Part shown: one piece after another, positions 56,497-64,000 of the stretch
Numbering within the stretch: the first letter of the stretch is position 1
Layout: each line of letters starts with the position of its first letter
Assembly (NCBI RefSeq): GCF_004025325.1
Contig: NZ_RSFE01000001.1
Coordinates: 394,016-458,015 of the forward strand
Direction of reading: 5' to 3'
DNA from: Pseudidiomarina gelatinasegens
GTDB lineage: Bacteria > Pseudomonadota > Gammaproteobacteria > Enterobacterales > Alteromonadaceae
Length of the DNA: 64,000 bases
Program-made: the position numbers and the translations under genes
Notes under the pieces: generated by a model
Databases searched by the model: none
The model's input: only the letters and a program-made list of their open reading frames with translations
What the model was told of the DNA's origin: nothing

Positions 56497-57729
56497 TTAA
56501 CGGGCACGTGAGCTGTGCCAGATCAAATGATTACCCTGTGGATCTTGGTAGTGATGAAACACGCCAGAGTCTAGGGCGACAGGATTCCCATCAATATCTG
56601 TGTACTGTGCTTGCCACATTGCCACGTCAGCTGGGTTGGCCTTGGTGGTGGAACTATGCACAGCATCAGGTAAACGTGACCAGTAACGGGTGTCTGCGCG
56701 CGGCTTAACGTTGGCCGACAACGCCATGCTTGCCACACCGATTAGCGCCAAGGTGTTACCAACTTGCCCGCTGCTGCCACCTATTGCCGGTGAAAACACA
56801 CGCGCGGTGACACCAAGTTGGGCTATATCCCGGCCAAAACTGGCAGTGTTATTCGCAAATGCAGCTTTACCTTCAATAATGGCATCAACTGGGCGACCGC
56901 CACGAGAAGTGGCCTGCCAATAAACACTTTCTATCGGTTCCATCTCGACTTCTTGTTGCCCCGTATTAATCACAACCTGCTTTTCTTTGAAGTTTTTACC
57001 TGGCCTGAACACCAATTCATAGTGGCCCATACCATCCGCGAGCTTACGCGGTGAGTACCCGGTTTCAGCCAGAATTAACACGTTGTCATCGGCGGCTGGA
57101 ATCGGAAAGTCAGGGCGCAGTTCACGCAATTCGTCGTAAGCTTCTTCAGCAAGTACTGGGCTACCCATTTTTTGCGCTGACCAGCCAGCAAGCAACAGCA
57201 TCACCGCGAAGTCACTGCGATTTTGTTCTTCTTCGGCAAATGCATCCTGCATTAAGCCACTGACGAAACTTGCGCGTGCGTTATCGTAAACACCATCAAT
57301 CAAATAGATGAGTCCACGATAGTAGTAGGCCATGGCACGTTCGTAGGGCTCGCCTTTAAAGTCTTTGCGACCCTCTTCGTGCCATAAACTACGGGCTTTC
57401 GTTGCTGATTCATTGTCCGCATAAACGGTTTCGATAACTTCTAAAGCCGCATCAAAGTTCTCACGCGCAATATCAATATCGCCCTGATAAAACGCCGCTG
57501 TACCAATTTCCATGCGGTTCAGCACTTCGTTACGCTTACCTTCTTCGAAAAGTTTGCGATAAAGCGGACGTAAATAAGCAGGCTTGTCGTTCAGTGCGTC
57601 TTTTTCTTGTTGATTCAGTGCTAACGCTTGGTATTGCGTTGGGCCCGTACTGGCACAGCCAGCAAGGCCCAACACCAAGGCTGCACTAACGATAGATAAC
57701 GTCGTCTTGTGCAGTTTTCTGGAATTCAT
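56497..57729 (-). CDS. COG3014-like TPR-containing lipoprotein
   Basis: A 410-residue lipoprotein with lipobox LAGC (signal MNSRKLHKTTLSIVSAALVL). TPR-like helices cover about 60-210 (GTAAFYQGDIDIARENFDAA, AMAYYYRGLIYLIDGVYDNA). The C-terminal part is beta-rich. It fits the COG3014 lipoproteins found with LpoB and YcfL. The start at 57729 lies 44 bases inside lpoB in another frame; no later start would keep the signal peptide, so the overlap seems real. Confidence 0.8.
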   Translation of the reverse strand: MNSRKLHKTTLSIVSAALVLGLAGCASTGPTQYQALALNQQEKDALNDKPAYLRPLYRKLFEEGKRNEVLNRMEIGTAAFYQGDIDIARENFDAALEVIETVYADNESATKARSLWHEEGRKDFKGEPYERAMAYYYRGLIYLIDGVYDNARASFVSGLMQDAFAEEEQNRSDFAVMLLLAGWSAQKMGSPVLAEEAYDELRELRPDFPIPAADDNVLILAETGYSPRKLADGMGHYELVFRPGKNFKEKQVVINTGQQEVEMEPIESVYWQATSRGGRPVDAIIEGKAAFANNTASFGRDIAQLGVTARVFSPAIGGSSGQVGNTLALIGVASMALSANVKPRADTRYWSRLPDAVHSSTTKANPADVAMWQAQYTDIDGNPVALDSGVFHHYQDPQGNHLIWHSSRAR

Positions 57730-58321
57730 ACATGCCACTCCACACGTAGGTGCCAAGTTCGAGGTCTACAAGCTCGAAAGTGATTTGGTGATAACGCGAA
57801 CGTTCTTGGCTACGCGTGTCCATCGCGTCAAGCGACATGATGCGCCCAACCAAACGGAAGTCAGCACCGGCTGTTGCTTGGGTGGCACGAATGGTGCCGC
57901 CGTCAACCACGCCCATGCGTTTTAATTCACGTTCTTTTTCAACCATGTCAGCGTATTCACGGCCAACAAAAACCAAGCGGCCATTGGACGCACGATTTAA
58001 GTTAATCCGCAACCGATCGGTCAGCATGTTTTTATTGATACGTGATGAACTTTCGTTGGTGAAGTACTGGCTGTCTATAATGATGCGCGGTGCAACATCA
58101 CGGCTAACCAGCTGTGGATTGCTCAGCATGTCGCGCATCATTTGATCGGTAACGGCCATGATATCTTGTGATTCAACGCCAACACCTTGCACTTTGCCCG
58201 GTGAGCGAGCGTCTTCATACACCGTGGCTCGGCCTGCACTGTTGTCTATGTTTGAGGTGCTCGAACACCCAGCAAGCGTAATAACGCTTGCCAGGGTCGC
58301 TAATAAAACGACTTTATTCAT
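57686..58321 (-). CDS. lpoB: Penicillin-binding protein activator LpoB
   Basis: Outer-membrane lipoprotein that reaches through the peptidoglycan and activates PBP1b. The 211-residue product has lipobox LAGC (C19, MNKVVLLATLASVITLAGC). The LpoB domain shows SQDIMAVTDQMMRDMLSNPQ, IIIDSQYFTNESSSRINKNM and ADFRLVGRIMSLDA. The linker after Cys19 is short compared with E. coli LpoB. GGGCAA-type spacing before the ATG is weak. It overlaps the following gene by 44 bases. Confidence 0.9.
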   Translation of the reverse strand: MNKVVLLATLASVITLAGCSSTSNIDNSAGRATVYEDARSPGKVQGVGVESQDIMAVTDQMMRDMLSNPQLVSRDVAPRIIIDSQYFTNESSSRINKNMLTDRLRINLNRASNGRLVFVGREYADMVEKERELKRMGVVDGGTIRATQATAGADFRLVGRIMSLDAMDTRSQERSRYHQITFELVDLELGTYVWSGMYEFQKTAQDDVIYR

Positions 58322-58367
58322 AAGGGTTGCCCTTTTTTCTGATTAGTAACTGTTAACGTTTCAGTGC

Positions 58368-58895
58368 TTAGTAGCCAAGTTGACCAGAGGCTGTGTACAA
58401 AGCTTGTGAGTAAACAGTTTTTAACTCAGGGTAAATCGACATTGCCGATTCGAGCGCGTCTTGATAATGCGGGTGCGCTGAGTGGGTTACGTACATCCAC
58501 ACTGACAGCTCTTCGAGACTGTTAAAGGAGATATCAGAAGTACCACGGATAATTTCTTCACCGCCAGCCATTTCTAATGCCACTTCACGGCCAACAGTTT
58601 CACCAATTTCCTGGCCTAACCAACCGCCGATGAATGGAATGTTTTCCGCGAGTTTTTGTCCAGCATAAGCGCCAGCCATCCCGCCTATCGCACTGCCCAT
58701 GTCGGCATTGCGCGCGTTGTTAACCCATTCGGCTAGCACACCGTCAGAAGTATAGGGGCTCATATATTGGCCACTATTTCCTTCAATAGCTGGTGGTGCG
58801 GTAAGTTGGTAAGGCTGAGCGAGTTGTGGACCCATTGCGCAAGCGCTGAGGAATAAAGCGAGAATAGCTACGATAGCTAGTTTGATGTTGTTCAT
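58368..58895 (-). CDS. Small lipoprotein with glycine-zipper-like segment
   Basis: A 175-residue lipoprotein (lipobox LSAC, C19). The segment GSAIGGMAGAYAGQKLAENI then PFIGGWLGQEIGETVG has small-residue spacing like a glycine zipper. The rest (LEELSVWMYVTHSAHPHYQD) is not recognised. The ATG at 58895 has GGAGAG upstream. It lies 46 bases upstream of lpoB on the same strand, so it may lead the lpoB operon. Confidence 0.75.
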   Translation of the reverse strand: MNNIKLAIVAILALFLSACAMGPQLAQPYQLTAPPAIEGNSGQYMSPYTSDGVLAEWVNNARNADMGSAIGGMAGAYAGQKLAENIPFIGGWLGQEIGETVGREVALEMAGGEEIIRGTSDISFNSLEELSVWMYVTHSAHPHYQDALESAMSIYPELKTVYSQALYTASGQLGY

Positions 58896-59067
58896 AGAGC
58901 TCTCCAATGAGCTGTTATTTTTGTTATTGATGGTGCAACTGATTTGTTATTCGTACCTTGGGTACTTTATGTTCAGTTAACGTTAAGATTATGCAAAGAT
59001 GAGAAATAGGCAAGCAGAATTTATAACTTTTGTTTAAACGGCTGATTATTAAATAAAAGTTTTAAGC

Positions 59068-59099
59068 AAAAAAAAGGAGCTCAACTGAGCTCCTTTTTT
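59068..59099 (-). terminator. Terminator after acnB
   Basis: GGAGCTCA (59076-59083) pairs with TGAGCTCC (59086-59093) with a 2-base centre, flanked by eight A and six T. It works on either strand; acnB is the gene it would end. Confidence 0.92.
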
Positions 59100-59119
59100 A
59101 ACCTATTGCGTGAACGCAA

Positions 59120-61708
59120 TTAGCCAACGTTAATGGTTGGGATAATGTTCGCTTTCGCTGCAGCTTCTGCTTCACGGAAGGCGTCCATTTGGTCGAAGTT
59201 CAAGTACTTATAAACTTCGCCAGCCATTGCGTTGATGTCCTGCGCGTACTCCATGTACTCTTCAGGCGTTGGCAGCTTACCTAGAATTGCACCAACAGCT
59301 GCAAGTTCAGCTGAGGTCAGGTAAACATTGGCGCCATCACCTAAGCGGTTCGGGAAGTTACGGGTAGACGTTGACAACACTGTTGCGCCCGCTTCAACAC
59401 GTGCTTGGTTACCCATGCACAATGAACAGCCTGGCATTTCAGTACGCACACCGTTGTTGGCGTAGATGTTGTAGTAGCCTTCTTCACGTAACTGCGCTTC
59501 GTCCATTTTAGTCGGTGGCGCAATCCACAAACGCGTGTTCAATTCTTGCGTATTTTTCTCAAGCAGTTTACCTGCAGCACGGAAGTGACCAATGTTGGTC
59601 ATGCACGAGCCGATGAACACTTCGTCAACTTTATCGCCAGCAACTTCGCTCAAGAATTTCGCGTCATCTGGGTCATTCGGGCAACACACGATTGGCTCTT
59701 TGATATCGGCCAAGTCAATTTCAAGCACGGTTGAGTATTCTGCGTCTGCATCAGCACGCATCAACGTTGGGTTCGCCAACCACTCTTCCATTTTGCTTGC
59801 ACGACGTTCAAGCGTGCGCACATCGCCGTAGCCTTCGTTGATCATCCAACGCAACATGGTAATGTTCGAACGCAAGTACTCAGCAACTGATTCTTCTGAC
59901 AAGTTAATCGTACAACCTGCAGCTGAACGCTCTGCTGACGCATCTGATAATTCAAACGCTTGCTCAACGGTTAAGTGATCGAGGCCTTCGATTTCTAAAA
60001 TGCGGCCTGAGAAGATGTTTTTCTTGCCACGTTTTTCAACGGTCAATAAACCTTCTTTAATCGCAAATGCCGGAATAGCGTGAACCAAGTCACGTAAGGT
60101 AATTCCTGGCTGCATTTCGCCTTTAAACCGCACCAATACTGACTCAGGCATATCCAACGGCATAACACCGGTAGCTGCAGCAAACGCAACCAAACCAGAA
60201 CCTGCCGGGAATGAAATACCCAGTGGGAAACGGGTGTGCGAGTCGCCACCAGTACCTACGGTGTCTGGTAACAACATACGGTTCAACCAGCTGTGGATGA
60301 TACCGTCGCCCGGACGCAAGCTCACACCGCCACGGTTCATGATGAAGTCTGGCAAGGTGTGCTGTGTTTCAACATCAACAGGCTTTGGATACGCAGCCGT
60401 ATGACAGAATGACTGCATGGTTAAATCCGCAGTGAAGCCTAAGCAGGCTAAGTCTTTCAACTCGTCACGCGTCATTGGTCCGGTGGTGTCTTGTGAACCC
60501 ACAGTGGTCATTTTCGGTTCGCAATAGGTACCTGGGCGAACGCCTTCCATACCACATGCTTTACCGACCATTTTTTGCGCTAGGGTAAAGCCTTTACCGC
60601 TGTCGACTGGTTGTTCAGGCTTCAAAAACAGCTCTGAGTGACCCAAACCGAGTGACTCACGCGCTTTTTCTGTCAAACCACGACCGATGATCAGGTTAAT
60701 ACGACCGCCAGCACGCACTTCATCAAGGATAACCCGTGATGCGTAGTCATACTCTGCGATTACTTCGCCTGCTTCGTTTTCAATTTTGCCAGCGTATGGG
60801 TGAATGGTGATCACATCGCCCATGTTCATTTTTTCAACGTCTGCTTCAAACACTAACGCGCCTGCGTCTTTCATGGTGTTGAAGAAAATTGGCGCAACTT
60901 TGCTACCAATACAGATGCCGCCAGCACGCTTGTTTGGGGTGCCTGGCATGTCTTCGCCAATAAACCACAACACTGAGTTGGTGGCAGATTTACGCGAAGA
61001 ACCGGTACCTACAACGTCACCAACAAACGCAACTGGATGGCCTTTTTGCTTCAGCTCTTCAATTTGCTTGGCCGCGTCGGTTACGCCTTCACGTGGCATT
61101 TTGTACATCGCTTTGGCGTGCAACGGAATATCCGGGCGTGACCACGCATCAGGTGCTGGTGACAAGTCGTCGGTATTGGTTTCGCCAGTTACTTTGAATA
61201 CGGTTGCTTTAATTTGCTCAGGCATTTTGTCACGGCCCGTGAACCACTCGGCATTTGCCCATGATTCAACAACTTCTTTGGCCAGTTCATTGCCGTTTTT
61301 CATTTTCTCTTCTACGTCGTGGAAGGCATCAAACATCAACAAGGTGTGTTTCAGTTCTTCAGCAGCTAATTCGCCTAAGTCGGCATCGTCTAGCAACTCA
61401 ACCAAAGTTACGATGTTATAACCGCCGTGCATATTGCCAAGCAGAGAAACTGCAGCGTCTTTGCTGACGACAGGGCTTGTTGCTTCACCTTTTACGATTG
61501 CTGACAAGAAACCTGCTTTTACGTAAGCAGCTTCATCAACACCTGGAGGTACGCGCTCAGAAAGAAGTTCTAATAAGAAGTCTTCTTCACCGGCTGGTGG
61601 GTTTTTCAGTAATTCGACTAAATCAGCAACTTGCTCTGCTGTCAGTGGCTTTGGCGGAATGCCTTCTGCGGCCCGCTCTTCGACATGCTTACGATATTCT
61701 TGCAGCAC
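59120..61708 (-). CDS. acnB: Aconitate hydratase B
   Basis: TCA-cycle conversion of citrate to isocitrate; also 2-methylisocitrate formation. The product has 862 residues (E. coli 865). The N-terminal HEAT-like domain ([20 protein letters not shown]) identifies AcnB. The [4Fe-4S] cysteines are in [18 protein letters not shown] and [19 protein letters not shown]. The start is a GTG at 61708 with AAGGGG upstream, aligning exactly with E. coli. Confidence 0.97.
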   Translation of the reverse strand: MLQEYRKHVEERAAEGIPPKPLTAEQVADLVELLKNPPAGEEDFLLELLSERVPPGVDEAAYVKAGFLSAIVKGEATSPVVSKDAAVSLLGNMHGGYNIVTLVELLDDADLGELAAEELKHTLLMFDAFHDVEEKMKNGNELAKEVVESWANAEWFTGRDKMPEQIKATVFKVTGETNTDDLSPAPDAWSRPDIPLHAKAMYKMPREGVTDAAKQIEELKQKGHPVAFVGDVVGTGSSRKSATNSVLWFIGEDMPGTPNKRAGGICIGSKVAPIFFNTMKDAGALVFEADVEKMNMGDVITIHPYAGKIENEAGEVIAEYDYASRVILDEVRAGGRINLIIGRGLTEKARESLGLGHSELFLKPEQPVDSGKGFTLAQKMVGKACGMEGVRPGTYCEPKMTTVGSQDTTGPMTRDELKDLACLGFTADLTMQSFCHTAAYPKPVDVETQHTLPDFIMNRGGVSLRPGDGIIHSWLNRMLLPDTVGTGGDSHTRFPLGISFPAGSGLVAFAAATGVMPLDMPESVLVRFKGEMQPGITLRDLVHAIPAFAIKEGLLTVEKRGKKNIFSGRILEIEGLDHLTVEQAFELSDASAERSAAGCTINLSEESVAEYLRSNITMLRWMINEGYGDVRTLERRASKMEEWLANPTLMRADADAEYSTVLEIDLADIKEPIVCCPNDPDDAKFLSEVAGDKVDEVFIGSCMTNIGHFRAAGKLLEKNTQELNTRLWIAPPTKMDEAQLREEGYYNIYANNGVRTEMPGCSLCMGNQARVEAGATVLSTSTRNFPNRLGDGANVYLTSAELAAVGAILGKLPTPEEYMEYAQDINAMAGEVYKYLNFDQMDAFREAEAAAKANIIPTINVG

Positions 61709-62070
61709 TGGGTACCCCTTTTGCTGTTGCGGTTTGAAAAGTGTGGCGGATTATACGGGTTTTAGCGGCTGATTTGAATTCATATGGGGATATATGCATC
61801 AATCTTTGCGATAAATGCTGTGAATGAAGAGCGAAAGCGTTATTCGTTGTTCGTTGTTCGTTATTCGTGCGCTTCGCTGTTCGTGCACGCGCTGCGCTTG
61901 TTGTTCGAGAAATAAATACGAACAGCACGTAGTGCGGACCAACAAGGAACGAAGTGACTGGACGAATAACGAACAACGAATAACGAGTAACGACTCGTTA
62001 CACTTGTGCAATAAACTTTTCACACTTTTGAACTATCTTAATACATGACATCTCTGTGGGGGGATTGATC
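61709..62070. other. 362-base gap upstream of acnB
   Basis: No gene is seen. The first 125 bases should hold the acnB promoter on the minus strand, but I could not choose hexamers with confidence. The middle (61837-61994) is family A element A9. The last 75 bases lead to the next gene and include a GGGGGGA binding site at 62058-62064. Confidence 0.6.
61837..61994. repeat. Family A palindromic element A9
   Basis: Left end GCGTTATTCGTTGTTCG, then GTGCGCTTCGCTGTTCGTGC; right end GGACGAATAACGAACAACG followed by AATAACGAGTAACG. It lies upstream of two divergent genes, unlike most other copies. Confidence 0.85.
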
Positions 62071-62379
62071 ATGAAAACATTCACAATGAAAACCTTATTG
62101 GTAACCGCAGCTCTTGTAACGGCTGCACCAGCATTAGCTGACGATACGAACATGCAAGTTTACCGTTACGTTTATTCACCCGAGCGCGCAATTGGTAGCT
62201 GGGACCACGCTGTGGATATTGCGCGCAACGATATTCGCAATGAAACGGCGAGTGACATTAAAAGTGACTCGCTCCTAAGCCTGAAGAATAGTGGCTCGGA
62301 GCTTAAAGCTCAATTTGGCTACGCAATTTATATTCCGAAGCGCAAGGAACGCATAAGCTGGAAGGCGCTCGCGCCCTAA
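62071..62379 (+). CDS. Small exported protein, unknown function
   Basis: A 102-residue protein with a signal peptide (MKTFTMKTLLVTAALVTAAP, cleavage near ALADD). The mature part of about 75 residues has VYRYVYSPERAIGSWDHAVD and no cysteine. The ATG at 62071 with GGGGGGA upstream is preferred to an earlier GTG. It marks the border between the core genes and the toxin remnant. I do not recognise it. Confidence 0.65.
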   Translation: MKTFTMKTLLVTAALVTAAPALADDTNMQVYRYVYSPERAIGSWDHAVDIARNDIRNETASDIKSDSLLSLKNSGSELKAQFGYAIYIPKRKERISWKALAP

Positions 62380-62451
62380 TTTATTGCTAAGGCGTCCAAG
62401 ATATCCTTATTTTGAGGTGTCAGGGTGCACCGGGGGCATTCCAATTGAAAT

Positions 62452-62934
62452 TTAAGAACGAAGAAGTTTTGATTTGCAACTAGGGCAAACTAATACTTCT
62501 GATTCTTCTGTATCCGTCCAAGGATCGTCGCAGAACGGACATTGATACCATTCGTTATTCAGTTTGATTGCTGATTCATTCAAACTGCTATCGGCATATT
62601 CATTTTCTATTTTTGCTTGGTATTTTAGTAGCGCTTCTCTCGCATTCTCATTACCTTCGACCAAGTTTTGGTAGAAATAAGAATCAGATGACCACTCTCT
62701 AAATGACAAAATAGTTGACCACTTGTCTGAATCGTAACAACCGTATTCCCAATACTTTGACAACCGGTTATCCAAAATATCAATTTCTCGAATATTCATC
62801 GATACAGGGAAAGAATGTGACTCTCCCATAACCAAAAAGTCACTAGTACTACCAATATATATAGCGAATACTGGGTATGCTCTATCTGGTTTTATATGCT
62901 CGGAATGATGTCCATGTTTTAGTTTAATAAACAT
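62452..62934 (-). CDS. Putative immunity protein with C-terminal zinc ribbon
   Basis: A 160-residue cytoplasmic protein directly downstream (8 bases) of the Rhs-type toxin end, the position of an immunity gene. The N-terminal part (PVFAIYIGSTSDFLVMGESH) is not recognised. The C-terminus has two CxxC pairs, WYQCPFCDDPW and LVCPSCKSKLL, a likely zinc ribbon. GAGG lies 6 bases before the ATG. Base composition is clearly more AT-rich than the neighbours, which suggests transfer. The role is inferred from position only. Confidence 0.6.
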   Translation of the reverse strand: MFIKLKHGHHSEHIKPDRAYPVFAIYIGSTSDFLVMGESHSFPVSMNIREIDILDNRLSKYWEYGCYDSDKWSTILSFREWSSDSYFYQNLVEGNENAREALLKYQAKIENEYADSSLNESAIKLNNEWYQCPFCDDPWTDTEESEVLVCPSCKSKLLRS

Positions 62935-62942
62935 ACTTACCT

Positions 62943-63411
62943 CTATTTCTTAAATAGTTCATTACGGCTTTTACGATTATCTGGCCCGTCTTTAAATTTT
63001 GTATCTGAAAGTTGACCTGTTTGCCTATTACGATCACCATGAACTTCGGTTTTAGTTCCATCAGGATGGGCTCTACTCCCAGTTAACTTATCGTGTGAAC
63101 CATTTTCGCCATAACGACTTCTATCGCCCATTTTGTCACTAATGTTACTACCACCGCCACCCGCAAAATCACCCAGTATTTCTTGTCCCGCAAGATCTTC
63201 TGCCAGGTCTACCGAGTCACTAGTCGGTCTCCCGTTTTTTCCTCGATTGCTATTGTCTGCGGATTCATTGTAAGCGTTTAACGTCTCTGAGCCCGCGTAG
63301 CCAGCTGCTGCCGCAGTAGCAACAAAAAAAGCAGCTTTCCCGAGTGCAACAACTTCTGGAACAAATAACAATACAATTGCAAATTCACCTGTCGGGTCTG
63401 CCATATTTATT
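62943..63411 (-). pseudogene. 3' remnant of an Rhs/polymorphic toxin gene, cut by IS3
   Basis: The surviving frame begins with Q-I-N-M-A-D-P-T-G-E, matching the usual end of an Rhs core (NNPVNMADPTGE-like). It continues into a hydrophobic stretch (VALGKAAFFVATAAAAGYAG) and a polar C-terminal domain (about 100 residues; GSHDKLTGSRAHPDGTKTEV, TKFKDGPDNRKSRNELFKK) that could be the toxin. The upstream codons are IS sequence (boundary at about 63412). The first ATG in the remnant is at 63404, without a good start site. The toxin family was not identified. Confidence 0.75.
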
Positions 63412-63485
63412 TGACGTCTCCCCCAAAAATAGAACCATGACATCGATGAGATTTCCATTAAAATTGAGTTATTGGAGATCTCACT

Positions 63486-63749
63486 ATGAAAAAACGTCAC
63501 AGCGAAGAACAGATTATCAAGGCTATCAAGGAGCATGAAGCTGGTGCCAAGGTAGATGATATATGCCGACGGATGGGTATTTCGAGCGGTACATTCTACA
63601 ACTGGCGCAGCAAGTATGCGGGTATGGAAGTAAACGAGGCCAAGCGTCTACGAGAGCTCGAGGCTGAGAACAGCAAACTCAAAAAGCTTCTAGCAGAGAA
63701 GATGTTGGAGACGGAAGCGTTGAAGGACGTTGTCTCAAAAAAGTGGTAA
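63486..63749 (+). CDS. IS3-family transposase OrfA
   Basis: An 87-residue helix-turn-helix protein (KRHSEEQIIKAIKEHEAGAK, DICRRMGISSGTFYNWRSKY) with a C-terminal leucine zipper (RLRELEAENSKLKKLLAEKM). It binds the IS ends and is also made as an OrfAB fusion through a -1 frameshift at its 3' end. Confidence 0.93.
   Translation: MKKRHSEEQIIKAIKEHEAGAKVDDICRRMGISSGTFYNWRSKYAGMEVNEAKRLRELEAENSKLKKLLAEKMLETEALKDVVSKKW
63737..63743 (+). other. Programmed -1 frameshift site of the IS3 element
   Basis: A-AAA-AAG in the orfA frame, two codons before the orfA stop. Slipping back one base gives A-AAA-AAA-GTG-GTA and opens the OrfB frame. This is the standard IS3 arrangement. Confidence 0.85.
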
Positions 63750-64000
63750 AGCCCGCCAGCAAAAAGCGTGTGGTTGAGTATATGGTAACCACCTTCAAGC
63801 TTAGTGAGCGCCTTGCGTGCAAGTTGGTTGGGCTGAGTCGTACCGCGTATCGATATCAGCCTAAAAAACGTCGGGATGAGCCGGTTACGGCTCGTTTAAA
63901 AGAGCTGGCGGTTGAATATCCACGATACGGCTACTTGATGCTTCACGGCCTTCTCAAGCGTGAGGGATTAGTTAAGAACAAAAAGCGGACCTATCGTTTG
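63743..64000 (+). CDS. IS3-family transposase OrfB (partial, 5' part)
   Basis: Open in the -1 frame relative to orfA and running off the window. The 86 codons read VVKPASKKRVVEYMVTTFKL, then LACKLVGLSRTAYRYQPKKR and YPRYGYLMLHGLLKREGLV, the N-terminal HTH_21-type region before the DDE integrase domain. It is normally made as the OrfAB fusion; the first coordinate marks the frameshift and is not an independent start. Confidence 0.85.
   Translation, partial: MVKPASKKRVVEYMVTTFKLSERLACKLVGLSRTAYRYQPKKRRDEPVTARLKELAVEYPRYGYLMLHGLLKREGLVKNKKRTYRL

Larger units (their letters stand above)
63412..64000 (+). mobile_element. IS3-family insertion sequence (left end; continues past the window)
   Basis: The left end probably starts TGACGTCTCCCCCAAAAAT at 63412, judged by the point where the Rhs frame stops matching. 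It holds orfA and the start of orfB with an A6G slippery site between them. The right end and target duplication lie outside the window. Confidence 0.85.

Noticed and set aside
59546..61737. Several plus-strand frames over acnB, including one of 205 codons
   Set aside because: Antisense to a gene conserved along its whole length; no coding features of their own.
61836..62048. Short frames on both strands over element A9
   Set aside because: They encode repeat-derived peptides rich in [14 protein letters not shown] strings and cross the element; not genes.
62943..63536. A complete 197-residue protein on the minus strand
   Set aside because: Its first 40 or so codons are IS3 sequence read backwards; only the part below about 63411 belongs to the Rhs remnant.

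Overview
The window looks like chromosome of a marine gammaproteobacterium of the Alteromonadales, most likely Idiomarinaceae (an inference from gene content and protein resemblance, not from a search). Supporting signs are a complete isc operon, the long Vibrio/Shewanella-type ThyA, MutH and RppH side by side, AcnB, a rhombosortase, an ArcA-type regulator with a stand-alone HPt, FolE2, and small families typical of this group (DUF3545, DUF2982, YcfL/LpoB/COG3014 lipoproteins). No rRNA, tRNA or CRISPR array was seen.

Layout. 1-8.2 kb: msrA between two near-identical perfect palindromes, then iscRSUA-hscBA-fdx, trmJ and suhB on the minus strand, with a good IscR type-1 site before iscR, and a small DUF3545 gene. 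8.2-17.7 kb: ung, two LPS glycosyltransferases, an S9 peptidase, a DUF1302 protein, a TSP3-repeat secreted protein and etfBA. 17.8-22 kb: csdE-like and tcdA genes with a HigBA module between them and a HipBA module next to them. 22-31 kb: thyA, lgt, TauE-like permease, ptsP, rppH, mutH, DUF2982, rimB-rimK and an AstE/AspA-like zinc hydrolase. 31-38.8 kb: rsmC, sensor kinase, arcA-like regulator, HPt, folE2, adenosine kinase, ahcY. 38.8-50.7 kb: GNAT, PuuB-like oxidase, ABC-2 exporter, secreted hydrolase, folA, obgE-rpmA-rplU, ispB, rhombosortase, mdh, argR. 50.8-61.7 kb: Dyp-type peroxidase, DUF885 lipoprotein, S41-like lipoprotein, a five-gene envelope operon around lpoB, acnB. 62-64 kb: an accessory end with a small exported protein, a putative immunity gene, the 3' remnant of an Rhs-type toxin and an IS3-family element cut by the window edge.

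The most striking unexplained structure is in the gaps. Two families of long palindromic elements, both built from 7-bp units (TATTCGT in one, GATATTA in the other) in inverted arms, fill intergenic spaces through the whole window: about nine copies of family A and seven of family B. Family B keeps a short asymmetric centre related to CTGATGTTTCGG. They abut gene 3' ends so tightly that at least seven genes (hscB, trmJ, ung, DUF2982, the PuuB-like oxidase, argR, the peroxidase) take their last codons and stop codon from an element. Some elements also supply Shine-Dalgarno bases to the next gene, enclose terminators, or sit inside the isc operon. A third family is the 38-40 bp palindrome flanking msrA.

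Functional groupings: Fe-S biogenesis (isc, csdE-like); translation and RNA modification (trmJ, tcdA, rsmC, rimBK, rplU-rpmA-obgE, rppH); SAM by-product recycling (ahcY plus adenosine kinase); folate and thymidylate (folE2, folA, thyA); redox control (arcA-like, HPt, mdh, acnB, etf); and envelope maintenance (lgt, LpoB group, LPS transferases, rhombosortase).
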